A stretch of 64,000 nt of DNA, taken from Amphimedon queenslandica (taxonomy: Eukaryota; Porifera; Demospongiae; Haplosclerida; Niphatidae). Positions 33,001 to 44,852 of this stretch are shown piece after piece (the stretch's first letter is position 1; every line of letters begins with the position of its first letter). The notes under the pieces are model-generated. The model made no database searches, was not told the origin of the DNA, and saw only the letters and a list, made by a program, of their open reading frames with translations. The stretch lies in the NCBI RefSeq assembly GCF_000090795.2, contig NW_003546244.1, positions 240,748-304,747 of the forward strand, in the 5' to 3' direction. The translations under genes were made by a program, and so were the position numbers.

Positions 33001-33385
33001 GAGTGGAGACGCAAAATCAATTCGATATGTCATGACGCCGGGATGAGAGCCAACAGTCGTCTTTTCAAGGGATAAAGATTCCTTTGTTTTCCCCTATGCA
33101 CAATGATAATAAAAAATTATTCGTCTTATTAAAAAGACTCACTTTTGCTTCAATATAGGCTAGTTTGTCACTCATGACATTGTCAACTGTGTAAAGAAAT
33201 GAATTGGCCGGGAGGTCGCCTTCATTTAAAATGGTCAACGAAACCCCTTGTTTTACGACTTGAGAAGTGAGATCGAGTTCACGAGAGGCCCTAGTGATCA
33301 GTATCTTCTCATCAGGTTCCTCGGCATACAGAACACTCAGTGAAGACAACAAGACGAGACCCACCACAATCCAAAACCTGGCCAT
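30053..33385 (-). CDS. RPN1: Ribophorin I, oligosaccharyltransferase subunit
   Basis: About nine exons. Signal peptide [20 protein letters not shown], then [20 protein letters not shown] as in ribophorin I. Lumenal domain includes [80 protein letters not shown] and [20 protein letters not shown]. One transmembrane helix ([18 protein letters not shown]) precedes a cytosolic Lys-rich coiled tail. Known role: type I membrane subunit of the OST complex that binds nascent polypeptides for N-glycosylation in the ER. The 1.1-kb intron 31238-32349 carries a hairpin MITE and a GTTTCCCACA-family copy. A CACGTG lies 16 bp upstream of the ATG. TMEM258, another OST subunit, is 1.4 kb away. Confidence 0.96.
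31673..31803. mobile_element. 131-bp hairpin MITE in an RPN1 intron
   Basis: Inverted ends of about 35 bp: TGTAGCCGCTACATCAAAAC at the left and, reading inward from the right on the other strand, TGTAGTCGCTACATTGAAAC. Both continue to ACTGATTA. The interior is AT-rich without coding capacity. No target-site duplication is recognisable. Confidence 0.7.
32014..32292 (+). mobile_element. Degenerate GTTTCCCACA-family MITE in an RPN1 intron
   Basis: Left end GGGTTTACCACAAAGCATGC resembles the complete copy (GGTTTCCCACAAAGCATGC). Internal core ATCGGAATCAGCTCAAAC; right end GAGCACTGTGGCAAAATCC. About 280 bp, with one internal core unit. Confidence 0.65.
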
Positions 33386-33400
33386 TCTTTTCAAACACGA

Positions 33401-33406
33401 CACGTG
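33401..33406. promoter_or_regulatory. CACGTG E-box 16 bp upstream of the RPN1 start codon
   Basis: CACGTG in the context CGACACGTGGTG. Confidence 0.4.
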
Positions 33407-33611
33407 GTGATACAATATTACTTTGTATCTAATTGAACGAGTAATGGATGTATACGGCCAAAATGCTGGCCGCCATTTTGTTTTTAATTAATCAAGAATA
33501 AAATAATAATAATAATAATAGACACAAACTAATCCAATCTAAGAACAGTTTCTAAATAACATACAAATGTCGACTGACACGACACACATCTGTAAGCAGC
33601 TAAAACTTGGT

Positions 33612-33762
33612 TTAGAACTACAGTAGAAACAGGTAAGCACAAGAGAAAGCAGCAAAAAACTCACATTTTTGAGAAATTCTTCTGCAACAATACGGGCACG
33701 TGCATTTAGCGAGATTTTCATTTCACTGATTTCTTTGTCAATCTCTTCCATAAACTATACAT

Positions 33763-33804
<42 letters not shown>

Positions 33805-34595
33805 ACTGTAAATTACCATATAAGGGTGTAAAATAAACAAACCTGTATAACAAAATCCACTAGTTTGTGTTTGTACATTTGTTCGGTATGGAAGTTAGTT
33901 ATTAAGAAACTAATGTCATAACCCTGAGGAGAGAGGAGAGAGAGAGGGAATATGAGTGAGTTGTAGCCACAATGTGACAAGTACTTCAATTGGTTTTCTC
34001 CTCAGGACAAAGAAATGCTCAGCCCTCATCATCATGAATCGCATGAACTTCTTGCAGAGAATCTTCTCAATCTCATCAGCCTTGAAGAGAGAGAGAAAGA
34101 GGGAAAGAAAGATAAGAGAGAGGAGAATAATATGAAAGGGAGATTATTTCTTACTGACATGTATATCCAATGTCATGCTTAGTACAATCCCATTACAGTT
34201 AATAACAGCAATAAAGTGTCCCAAAAGTACTTTATAACAACTAGTATTAGGTTAATGTTACCTGTTTGATGGCAATGGAGACTCTTATCGAATTGACTGA
34301 ACCCTCAATCAAAACCTTCTCTTTCTCATTTCTACTAACAACAACAGGAGTCAGTAGCAGCTCTTTGCTACTTCTACAAATGTAAAGGAGTCAACACTGC
34401 CAAAAAACCAGACCACAGCCTCACTTGACTTCAACTTCAGGCTTGTTGTGTCTTTCTACAACTTGGGATTCAAAGTTCTCAATGCACAGGGCAGCAGTCA
34501 GAGTACTCCTGACGGCATTAAGGTACGGCTTTAACGTAGCAGACTAAAATAAAGGACTGTGAGTAGCTGTATCAGAAAGAGAACAAACTTACCAT
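33612..34595 (-). CDS. ARPC4: ARPC4, p20 subunit of the Arp2/3 complex
   Basis: Near-identical to human ARPC4: [20 protein letters not shown], then [106 protein letters not shown]. The first coding exon is the ATG alone (34593-34595, donor directly after it). The last encodes only Phe plus stop (33612-33617). Known role: structural core subunit of the Arp2/3 actin-nucleating complex. A (CA)n tract lies in an intron. It is divergent from TMEM258 with 180 bp between start codons. Confidence 0.97.
33764..33800. repeat. (CA)n microsatellite in an ARPC4 intron
   Basis: About 18 uninterrupted AC units. Confidence 0.95.
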
Positions 34596-34631
34596 CTTTA
34601 CTCCTTCCTATGATTATAGGTTTCGCTACTG

Positions 34632-34681
34632 AGCATGCGCAACCACGCCCACAATAACAATCGTTGGTTTAGCCACGCCCA
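34632..34681. promoter_or_regulatory. ARPC4/TMEM258 bidirectional promoter elements
   Basis: GAGCATGCGCAA (NRF1-like half site, from 34631) and two CCACGCCCA boxes (34643-34651 and 34673-34681) lie in the 180-bp spacer between the divergent start codons. Confidence 0.5.
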
Positions 34682-34775
34682 CCTTCCACCTCCCTCCTTT
34701 TGCTGCAGTGTGGTCCAATTGTCTTGAAATTATCCTCAAAGTCTCTCCTAAACCTTGCTTAGTTTTTGGATAATT

Positions 34776-35233
34776 ATGGTAAATAAGCTAAAATTTGATG
34801 CTATTAATAATAATGTTAATAATTATTATTACTATAAGTGTAACAAAATAATAATAGTATAATTTTGCAGGATTTAGACAATTATGCAAGATATGTGAGT
34901 CCTGTTAATCCAGCTGTCTATCCTCACTTGGCTGTGATATTGTTAGGGATTGGTCTCTTTTTCATGGCTTGGTTCTTTGTGTATCCTCCCTCAGTAATAA
35001 TAAATGCATATAACCATGTATTATAATTGTATTATTTATTTATTGCATTACAATTTCATCAATAGTTATGTGTATCTATTTTTCTTAACGTGCTTTATCA
35101 TGGCAGATATGAGGTAACGTCCACCAAGTTTTCTCGTCGCATAATGAAGGAACTCTTGGTCTCGTTGTGGGCAGCCGTTTTCACTGGGTTTGGCACTCTG
35201 TTTTTGCTCTTATGGGTGGGAATTTACGTTTAG
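34776..35233 (+). CDS. TMEM258: TMEM258 (Ost5-like), oligosaccharyltransferase subunit
   Basis: Exons 34776-34778 (ATG only), 34871-34980 and 35107-35233; 79 aa, the same length as human. Sequence [21 protein letters not shown], two hydrophobic helices ([18 protein letters not shown] and [18 protein letters not shown]) and [20 protein letters not shown] between them, closely matching TMEM258. Known role: small two-pass subunit of STT3-containing OST in the ER membrane. Confidence 0.95.
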
Positions 35234-35350
35234 AACATAATTCTTTTTTTCATTACTCTCCAAGAAAAAATTAATTATTATAATTTAATATTTACGTGGG
35301 CGTGATTTGGTTCTTATGGGCGGGGTAATAGGTGGAGCTTAGTAAAAAAT

Positions 35351-35670
35351 ATGGCGGGTCACACCTCTCAAGAGAAAGAAGCACTCCGTAGTGTCGTCCT
35401 ATCTTCGTTCTCTACGATACTCAGCGGGGACCAGCAGGAGAGGAAGAATGCAGAAGAGGAGCTGAGAGCATTGGAAGTGACTGAAGGTTTTGGCTTGAGG
35501 TTGAGTGACATTAAAACAAGACTCCTCCCCTCATCATTTAGGTTTTGGGCTAGTCCTCGTAGAGATCACCTTGATGACTGACGGCCCCATTGCCTGTAGA
35601 CAAGTGAGGAACATTAAAAATATATTTCAATTTTTTGCATTAAAACACATGCAATGGGTCACTGTATGAA

Positions 35671-35707
<37 letters not shown>

Positions 35708-38700
35708 CACTATTATTATTATTTCAGCTTGCTTCAGTTATTTTAAAGCAGTACGTCAAGAGTCACTGGTCTGAGGAGAGTGGAGAGTACAGTGTTCCTC
35801 CTAGCGAAGATGCCAAGTCTGTCATTAGAGAGCTGCTATTAAGAGGATTGGCTGATCCTTTAAGTAAAATACGTGCAACTGTGGTACGTCCATGCAACGG
35901 GTTGTATTGCAATTATGCTACATTTTCCATAGGCTTATGCTGTCTCTGCGATTGCTCAGCACGACTGGCCAGAAAACTGGCCTAACTTGTTTGACCAGTT
36001 GATGGTTGGCGTGGGGTCTGGGTCCCCTGATTTAGTTCACGGGACGATGAGGGTTTTGACCGAATTTTGTCAAGAGATCACGGATACTCAGGTACCTCAC
36101 GTCTGCCCCGTTATATTGCCTCAACTTCTGAGAGTCATCGGATCTCCTCAAGTAAGTATTATTAATCTTATTAATTTTCAATTATTATTATTTTTATTAA
36201 GGTTTACAGTATTCGTACCAGAAGCAGGGCCATTAGTATATTTAGAACTTTATCTCAACTCATCTATGCAATGTCTGCTCACCTACCAGTAAGAACCAAA
36301 TTGAAAATTATTATATTACTAGTAGCATTTTTAATAATTAGTACTTTATAATCTTTAATTAGGAAGCTCCTCTGAGTTTATTATTTCCGGTCCTCCCATC
36401 ATATATTGAACAGTTTGTCCAACTACTCAATAGTAATGATGAGTTCAGCAGTGATCCTGGCCTCCGTAAAGAGATCATTACATCACTCAGCAAGCTATTG
36501 GAATGGTTTCCTTCTCTGCTGAGACCTCACCAGATGACCATTGTCACACCTATATGGAATGTCCTCATCTCCAGCTCGGAACTGTATCCATTATACATGT
36601 ACATGTATATGTATTTGCATGCATGGTGACCATTGTAGAACCTTGTACATAATCTATACTTAATATTGCCCAGATATTATTATAATGATTTTATTGTTTC
36701 TTAACAGTTTTGTGTACAGTTATAATACAAATGTTGTCAAGTGTTCAGACGGATCCATTGATGTGTATGATAGTGATGGAGAAATTATTAACTTTGACTC
36801 TGGTAAGCAAATACGATTCACATGTATATGACATTTTCCCTTCATCATGTAATTTTATTGCTGAATACTAATATAGTCTTGTTTGCCATTTTTCGATTCA
36901 TTGCTATACTATTGGAATGCGGTCGTCATCCACAATTATTTCTTCCTATTATTCACAAGTTGGTCGATCTCCTCACATCACTCATGCAGATTACATCAGA
37001 GCAGGTGCTTCTGACGGCATTTGTCCTTGATATGTTGTTTTTCATGCTCAGGTAATACTCTGGGAAAATGACGTGTCACGTTATTTAGAAGATGATGACA
37101 ACGAATTGGCTTTTTCTGTTAGATTAGGCGCTTTTGAACTTCTGCAGGTGAGCACACAGTATCTATATACTTATGATATGATGCTATTATTATGCAGCAA
37201 TTATCTGAGGATACTAACCTGAGAAGTTCAGTATGTGAGGCCATTAACAATACCATTGAGAGGAATTTAACTCAAGACTCCAGTGGGGATTGGTGGAAGG
37301 TGAAGAGATGCACAAGATTGTACTAGTATCTGTTATTGTTGTTCTTTTGTTGTTTAGATTCGTGAGGCATGCTTGTGGATAGTAGGCTCCATTATAATTG
37401 ATGGTAAAAAGCAGTCAGTGGGTTTCAACGGAGAAGTTTTTGTCGATAATGTTCTCATACCAAATTTAATGTCATCTGGTATTCAATTAAATTCACTTAG
37501 TCATCATTATTATTATTATTATGTTTGTTAGTTTCACCATTCCTCACTGGTAGATGCTTATGGCTTGCTGGAAAGATGTGCGATCAGCTCAACTCGGAAA
37601 CTTTAAACAAGTCATTTACACTCTAAATCCAAGTCCTTTTTATCATCATTATAGATGCTTACAAGCAACTGTGTCCGGCCTTCAGCCATCACAGAACGGC
37701 ATTGTTAGAATAATGGCAGCAAAATCCTGTTACTCGTATGTTAATGGAAATATTAATGAATTACTCTATTTGTATTTTAATGTCAATAGTTATTGTATGC
37801 TATTAAAGGAGTCAGATAGACACTCTGTTGTTGTTCCCTATCTCTCCTATTTCATTAATGACATATGCACCATTTCATCAGAGTCTCATGAAGACCATCT
37901 ATTCATTGCATTGGACTCACTCCAGAAAGTCTGCCAGGTCTGCCCATCATCTTTATGCACTCTCTCTGAAAGCATCAGTAATACTTTTGTATCTCTAGTT
38001 TGATGATAGGGTCACTGCTGTTCATGCTGAAAAGCTAGTTCCTCTAAGCCTGTCGTTATTCTTAAAATTCTCTCATGGTACATGCGCACATACGTGTACA
38101 TTGCATAGGTAATATTTGTCTTCAATATAGACCCCATGACTAGCTCTTGCTTGGAGGAGCTCTTTGCATGCTTAGCTGCTAATGTTGGCTGTCATGCTTT
38201 GCTTCACAGTAGGATTGTACCAGTTGCCATTGAGCTTCTATCGGCCACTGAGTCCCAAGTACCTTTGGGAATGATTTCGGTACAATTATTATCAATAATA
38301 ACTGATTGTCAGATTGTGGCTCTCTCTTTGTTCATAGGCTGTGCTAGATATACTGGTGGTGGTCATTAGAGGGTGTGTGCCACCTCTCCCTCCTCCTTTC
38401 CTAGATGAACTGTTCAAGGTTGTTGTAAGGAAGATTTTAGTATCTGAAGACTCTGCCATACTCCAGGTGCTGATAGTAATAATGCAATCACTCCACCATT
38501 TATAGAAATTATCAATAATTATTAGAGTGGTGGAGAATGTGTTAGAGCATATTTATCAGTTGCTTCAGATCAGCTTATCACATGGTAAAGATGTTATTGT
38601 GCATTTATGCTTTGTTTTAATGGAAATATTTAACTATTTTTTAAAAATGTGTGTATCACTGCACAGGGTTGATGAGTCAGGGCAGTCAGGATTACATTAT

Positions 38701-39958
38701 GCAGCTCAAGTCGTCATTCATTTACTTGATCCTGCTAGACCAGAATATTCTGCGGCATTCATTGACAAACTGATCATTGTCTTTATCAAGAAAGTATGTT
38801 TGTTATTTTTAAAAATGATTTATAAATCCTTGAATCTTGCTAGGTTGGTGCAGCATTAGGGAGTTATCTTGAGCTAGTCCTCCGATCTGTGCTAAGTAAA
38901 ATGCAGCAAGTAAATTTAATAGTTTTTCTTGCATTATTTTTAAAAATGTCCAAGTATAGGCACAGGCTGAGAGTGTGATGCAGTCTTTGTTGATTGTGTT
39001 TGCTCACTTAGCCTCCAGTCAGCAGCTGGAAGGGCTCCTAACTTTCCTGTCTCAAGTCCCAGACCCTTCTGGTAGACCAGCACTAGAATATGTCATCACT
39101 GAGTGGTGCGCGAGACACGTATGTATGATGGACATATAAATGCTACTTAGTATTTTTTCTTTTTCTTTCTTATTATACATGTACATGTGTAGTCGTGTTT
39201 CTTTGGTAGCTATGAGCAGAGGCTTAGCACCATTGCGTTGTGTCAGCTGCTCTCTCACTGTATTAATACTGGGGACCAGAGACTCAACAGTATTGCCGTG
39301 GTAGAGGAAGAGATACCTTTGACTAGTGATGGTAGGCCCTAAGGGGATTGCCTATAGTTTATAGTTACTATGCATTGAGTGTATAGGTATTGTAACTCGT
39401 AGCAAGAAAGTGTCGGCCGGTCAATCGTGGACAAGAGTTCCTTTACCTGCTAAGCTACTCAAAGTTCTTATTGGCGAACTCCAGTCTCAAATTGAAGGCT
39501 CAGAGGAAGAAGATAATGGAGATGTACGTATGCTGGTTTTAAAATGAATGCTACCAGCTCGTGCTTATTGTAGGATGAGGACCCTTGGTCTGGTGGGGGA
39601 GGGAGGGAGGAGGGAGAGGATGATGAAGGTGGAGATGATATGATCAATGATCTTGAGGTTTTGCTTGGTGATGTGGGTACCATTGGGCTAGAGGAGGAGG
39701 AAGAGGATGATGATCCTGATCTCAAAGATGAGGAACTCTTAAAAATTGACTTACATGTAAGGAATGTTCTTAACATGCATCATGCATATGCACATTATAA
39801 TGATTTTTATTGCTACTGTTTTTTTCCAGTCTCATTTAGTGCACTATCTCACTGAACTCTCATATCAACCATGCTTCCCTTCACTACTGCATCACCTCTC
39901 CCCTTATGAGAAGCAAACACTTGGAGCTGTTGGTGCTATCACCTCTGTATCAAATTAA
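35351..39958 (+). CDS. IPO9: Importin-9, karyopherin-beta nuclear import receptor
   Basis: About 20 or more exons. Start [20 protein letters not shown], then [33 protein letters not shown] (importin-beta N-terminal domain), [90 protein letters not shown] and an acidic stretch near the C-terminus ([20 protein letters not shown]). The end [15 protein letters not shown] matches human IPO9 LNDNERRVLQTIGI. HEAT repeats throughout. Known role: imports histones, ribosomal proteins and actin-cofilin. Two GC boxes (GTGGGCGTG at 35296, TGGGCGGGG at 35317) precede the start. Confidence 0.93.
35672..35703. repeat. (ATT)n microsatellite in an IPO9 intron
   Basis: About 11 ATT units, one of several short ATT tracts in introns of this window. 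Confidence 0.9.
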
Positions 39959-40052
39959 ATTATTATTGAACCAAAATGAAAAATGAAAAATTATTGATTA
40001 TAAAAATTTTAATTAATTATTATTCATAGTGTTATAGGCGGGCTATATTGAT

Positions 40053-40058
40053 CACGTG
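40053..40058. promoter_or_regulatory. CACGTG E-box in the ODAD1 promoter
   Basis: ATCACGTGAC, 52 bp before the ODAD1 ATG and 10 bp from the X-box. Confidence 0.4.
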
Positions 40059-40067
40059 ACTTTTATT

Positions 40068-40080
40068 GTTACTTAGTAAC
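40068..40080 (+). promoter_or_regulatory. RFX X-box in the ODAD1 promoter
   Basis: GTTACTTAGTAAC fits RYYNYY-N-RRNRAC exactly and is a perfect palindrome around the central base, except at that base. It ends 29 bp before the ATG of an outer-dynein-arm docking gene. Confidence 0.72.
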
Positions 40081-40109
40081 ACAACTAACAGCGAGTGACC
40101 TGAGAGAAG

Positions 40110-42874
40110 ATGTTGAGATTGCAGCAACAGCAGAGACCTCCTTCTGGAGGAAGCGAAGCCGAACTGGACACGATGGGTAAGGAAGTTGTTAGTATAAACA
40201 GGCCGTATCTTGTGTTGTAGCGAGGGAGGATCTCGCTGTGCTTCAGAGAAAACTGAGAGTGAGTGAAGAAAACAAGAAGGCCTACTCTGATCAAGCACAT
40301 AATGTCCTTAGAAAGCAAACGTGAGTGTGAAATGAGCTCCCTGTCCTTAATACAGCTTATATCTCCAGGTCAATGATTCAGGCCTTGACTCGTGAGCACG
40401 AAGAATTGAAAAAGAATTTAAAATTAGCGTCCAGTAATCAAAACGAATTGAAGGTGACATATTTTTAAAAAGGGCGACAGAGTACATGTTATACAATGCA
40501 CCAATGTAATTTGAAATAGCCAACTACTAATCCACAATTGGTTAATTAATTTAAATTAGATTTTAAATTTAAAGTGCATGGTCATATTAACTAATGCTTG
40601 TGCAACCTTTAACATTATTATCATAGGATATGCACATCTCAATAAAGTTTAAGGAACTTGTTGAAAAACATGGTGAGATTCAAATATAGCCACTCCATGT
40701 GCTGCATAATTTCATATAAACTACTCAATAGTTATTTATTCGCGTCAAATTTCTGAGGAGCAGAAACTGATCCACGACATAGAACTTAAAACAAAATCCA
40801 TAGAAGAAGCAGTTACCAAGCAACGGAAGTTGATGGGAGGGTAAGCAATTGCATGTCTTCACATGAATAGATGTCAGTCCTAATATGATCATGACAGGTC
40901 GCAGATGAGCCAGCTACAGCACATTGCTGTCCAAAAACAGCTCCGTGTCATGGAGAATAGACTAGACAAGGTATGGGTGTTCCACAGCCAATGGGTTGGT
41001 TATGTCTATTGTAGGCCTTGGTGAGGTTCAACACTGGATTATCAACCAATGCCAGGCTCCGCACACTCATCGATCATCTAAGACAAGAGAAACAAGTTTT
41101 TGAAGGATTGCAGAAGAAGCTTCAAAAGGTTCGTTGTGCTTTTACTTATTTATTTATTTATTGATAATGCTAATTGTTGCTTTCATTTTATAGGAGCTGG
41201 CAGTTTTTAAAAGAGAAATGGGTGAAGTTATTGACAAATCAACCGTGGCATATTCAGCAAGGTAACAATAATAATTGTTGCTGTGATTGAATGTTTTTGC
41301 TTGTTTCTCAGGGAAGATGCCCAGGGTAAGCTACTGGCTCTTAAAGACAAAGCAGACAAGGAGTTGGCTCAATATCAGACAGAATTGAAGGTGAGTCTAC
41401 AATTAGGGTTTCCTGTTGCAATTATAGTTGTGGAATATATGAAATAGGAATTGGTCAGAATTATTGACCACGATCAAAGACTCCGCAACTTTATGACATG
41501 CAAAGATCAAGAGCGCACTGATGCTCATAGAGAAATGGAAGCTACTCGAAGACGAAAAAGTATAACTATAGACATTTATCTCAATGCATATTAATTGTAA
41601 CATTTTAGTTGCGGAAAAGATTGAAGAACGAGAAAGAACAGTAACAGTAAGTGCTCAACTATTAGATAGCTGCTCTTGCTGCTTTCTATGGTACATTAAT
41701 CAAATATTTTCTTGTAGTCATATGAAGAAGCTTTTCAGAGTATTCAAGAAGCAACTAGCATTGTTGACATTGACCATCTTGTTAGTAGATTCATCGAAGG
41801 TATGACTGCATTTGTGATTGCTGCTAATATGTGACTGATTCCTCTGCAGTTGAAGATGAGAATTTCGCACTTTTCAACTTTGTTAATGAGCTAAGTGGTA
41901 ACATAGAGCTGGTGCAGGAGGCCATCACTGGTTTAAAGGAGGAGATGGCAAAATTCCAAAAGGAGGGAGTTGCCTTAGAACAACAGCGAGAAACCATACT
42001 GCAGGGCTTAGAGGGTGAATTAAAAGTCACACAAAACGAAACCAAGGTTTCTGAATCACAATATGAAGTGTCTAGTCGTGTATTGGGACAACTCAGATCC
42101 AGTATGCTTTGCTTCTAATTAACTTAGTTTTTAATATCCTGCATTTTATAGGCATTGAGTCTGTCTTTTCAAAAATTGGCTGCGACAATACAACTATTAC
42201 AGAGTTGCTAGGCGGACATGCCGGCGTTACTGAATCAACAATGCTACAGTACCTGGGACTGATAGAGCAGAGAACTAATGAGCTACTCCAATTACAAGTT
42301 TTCTTACAAGTTAAAGTAAGTTGTATCATAGTTTAGATGAAAGCCTGTCTTTCCTATTTAGTCTGAGTTAGATAGTAGAGCTAGACTCATCAATCGTTCC
42401 ATGCACACTTCAATTTAGTTTTCTCACTTTGTGTACAAGTCATATTTTAATTTCTCATAGGAATCTGATGACCCAGAAGCCATAGCTCAATTGTTGATGA
42501 CTAAAAGTTCACTACCTGGTCTCAAACAACCTTCAATAGTATTACCGTCAACAACGTAATGTCATTTCATGCTATAGGAAGATATTACCCATATCTGTAC
42601 ATGTATGTAGATCTGAGTATAGCATTGATAGTAATGAAGATGAAGGGCTCCCACTTACTCAAGAGGAGCTCAGACAGAGGGCAATGAAAGGAGTAAGCAC
42701 TGATTGTGTCCATAAGAATATATCATTTGTTTGTCATTATTCTTATAGCTCACTAATCGTGAGGCACGCAAGACAGCCACAGTGCTACCAACTCCTCCCG
42801 GGACTGCAATACCTCAAACTGGCAAAAGTCGTAGCATTCCATCGGGAAAGAAGAGAGCTGTAGCAACTCGTTAA
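40110..42874 (+). CDS. ODAD1: ODAD1/CCDC114-CCDC63 family, outer dynein arm docking complex subunit
   Basis: About 14 exons, nearly all coiled coil. Start MLRLQQQQRPPSGGSEAELD, then LAVLQRKLRVSEENKKAYSD, IAVQKQLRVMENRLDKALVR (human RRRIRILENQLDRVTCHF), SYEEAFQSIQEATSIVDIDH (human CYEDALNKLSQLMGESDPD), FIEVEDENFALFNFVNELSG (human EIEERNFAEFNFINEQN), then SVFSKIGCDNTTITELLGG (human LLFTKAHCDSSMIDDLLG). C-terminal tail short and basic. Known role: axonemal docking site for outer dynein arms, orthologous to Chlamydomonas DC2. CCDC63 and CCDC114 are later paralogues, so either name may apply. Preceded by an X-box; 151 bp after the end of IPO9. Confidence 0.93.
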
Positions 42875-43094
42875 ATGTGACAATAGTTCATCACATAATA
42901 AGAGCGTGTATACTGTATGTAGTGACAGCATTAACATTATTATTAATCTTGCCCATGACCATTACATTACTGATATAACTATAATTATTTTAGCAACTTT
43001 AATAAATACAAGTAATTATAACCATACAACCATTATAATAATTGTTATCTCAGATATTGCATTTATCATTTAAAAAAAAAGATTATAATTGAAA

Positions 43095-44615
43095 TTATTT
43101 GTTCCCAGTTTTATTTAACAAAGACTGAGCCACTGCTTTCAGGACAGGATTACAAGAATTGCTATTACTTTGTGCTATGCTAATTACACCAGGAGAGACA
43201 GTTTGACCTGATGCTAAAAGAATAAAAAAAGCAGTAAATTGCATACATGTCACTGAAATGTAACGCCATACCTTGTCTTTTATCAATGTTCTGTGGTGCT
43301 AAATTAGGAATAATAAAGTCATCATCAGGTGTCAGCACTTCATGAGCATCTAATAGGGTTGATATGATATTCTTGTCACCAGTTGGAGGTCGAAGCTGTA
43401 AAATAATCATTTATTTATAATCATAAGATTTACTGAAGACTTACGCTAGGATCAACTCCAAATATAGTATAATATGCATATACATCGACTACAGTTAATA
43501 CTCCTATAATGTCAAGTATTAAAAGATTCTGTTTTAAGTATAATTATACTAACCAAAGCCGCGAAATATTTCTGTTTTCTTTTCTGCTTTGTAGAAGCTA
43601 GTCACACCATCAAATTCATTATAGGTGTGTAGTGACTTCACTTTTCTGTACACAAAGAGAACAGACTTTTTCCTGAAAACAAAGATTGTTTCTCTACTAT
43701 ACACAACAGTAGCGTCACGAGGAATGTCGTTTTGTATAAGCCTATCAGGTGATACTTGCAATTTCTTGTGAGGTTGGTTGACTAAAGAGCGCAATATCCT
43801 AGCAGCTTTCTATCAAACACAGCAATGAAGATTACAAAAAAATGTCAGACCTACCTGCTTCATTTTAATTTTATGCAGCTCACTAGACCTTCTTCCTCTT
43901 GCAGTGCATCCTTGAGCATCCTGAAGCTTTGGATTAAAGCAAACTACTCTCATTCTGAACCCTGGCCTCCTCATTACTCTGTTGCTACGAAACTCGACCA
44001 GTATACGAGATGGTTCTATGTCACTCCTAGGTATGTCATTACCACACGATACGTCCTCGCCAAAGTCTCTGGACATTCGTAAAAAATCCAAGCAAAGCGA
44101 ATTACTAAAGAAAGGGCTAACAACAGATGCCTCTAGTGAATGCTCAGGGACATCATAATACATCAATTGTCCTGCAGGACAGCGAATATTCCACCTACAC
44201 AATAATCTAGAGAAACATCATGGCAAAGAACACATCAAAATCCAAAACCTACCTGTTTACATAGTTGGCTCCTCTTCTGCGGCCTGGAGTGTTCAAAAAG
44301 TAAACAGTATAGTTCTCTGATTTTACTCCTACTGTTAGATTCCTTTGTCTGACAAAGACCGGATCACAGACAGTGAATCCAAAAAGCATCCTTGCTTGCG
44401 TACGATAGCAAAAATACTGACTATAAATGAGGTTAAGTTATCTATATATAGCTTGTTAAAGGTTTCAATGTGGCTAACTTTTCTGGTGGGCTTCTAGGAG
44501 TAATTGGACACTGTGTAAAAACAGCAAAGAGATCATTAATTCCATCTGAGACTGGGAAAAATTGTGCTACAGTGAGAAGTGGCAGAATACATAACACTGG
44601 TAGTATTTTGATCAT
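43095..44615 (-). CDS. Secreted protein with a CUB-like domain, otherwise unrecognised
   Basis: About seven exons, start at 44615: signal peptide MIKILPVLCILPLLTVAQ, then ITPRSPPEKSQYFCYRTQAR. A CUB-like segment follows (CPAGQLMYYDVPEHSLEASV, CLDFLRMSRDFGEDVSCGND, ILVEFRSNRVMRRPGFRMRV then VCF), with the usual late strand pattern RSNRVMRRPGF. A multibasic stretch TARGRRSSELHK looks like a possible furin-type cleavage site. The C-terminal 180 residues (RLIQNDIPRDATVVYSRET, LDAHEVLTPDDDFIIPNLAP) resemble nothing I know. Probable extracellular protein; function unknown. It shares the 44616-44897 promoter with the MTCH gene and converges with ODAD1. Confidence 0.75.
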
Positions 44616-44706
44616 TGCAGGAGAGGGCCTTTTCCTTTAGCTGTATGGCATATTGTAGCTTTTTGTATGAATTTATAGCATGCAGAAAAACCAAAATCTA
44701 TTTCGT

Positions 44707-44733
44707 CACTTCCTGTTTTATATTCACTTCCGG
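44707..44733. promoter_or_regulatory. Two ETS-type sites at the edge of the minisatellite
   Basis: CACTTCCTG (44707-44715) and CACTTCCGG (44725-44733) are reverse complements of CAGGAAGTG and CCGGAAGTG, standard ETS/GABP motifs, in the bidirectional promoter. Confidence 0.55.
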
Positions 44734-44852
44734 TTTCATAATCGATTTCCGGTTTCATAATCACATCCGGTTTCATAATCACATCCGGTTTCATAATCAC
44801 ATCCGGTTCCATCATCACATCCGGTTTCATAATCACATCCGGTTTCATCATC
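44731..44852. repeat. 18-bp minisatellite of ETS-like motifs in a bidirectional promoter
   Basis: Seven units beginning at 44731, 44750, 44768, 44786, 44804, 44822 and 44840 with consensus CGGTTTCATAATCACATC. Across each junction it makes CACATCCGG, i.e. CCGGATGTG with an ETS GGAT core. Translating either strand gives artefactual repeats such as MKPDVIMKPDV. Confidence 0.92.

Noticed and set aside
39468-39776. Serine/proline-rich minus frame of 102 codons.
   Set aside because: Antisense to the acidic GAG/GAT-rich exon of IPO9; low-complexity shadow.
40085-40318. Minus frames of 77-88 codons over the ODAD1 5' exons.
   Set aside because: Antisense to well-supported ODAD1 exons; no conserved features.
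44731-44852. Regular short repeats that might suggest a CRISPR array.
   Set aside because: Units are contiguous 18-mers without spacers, in a eukaryotic promoter.
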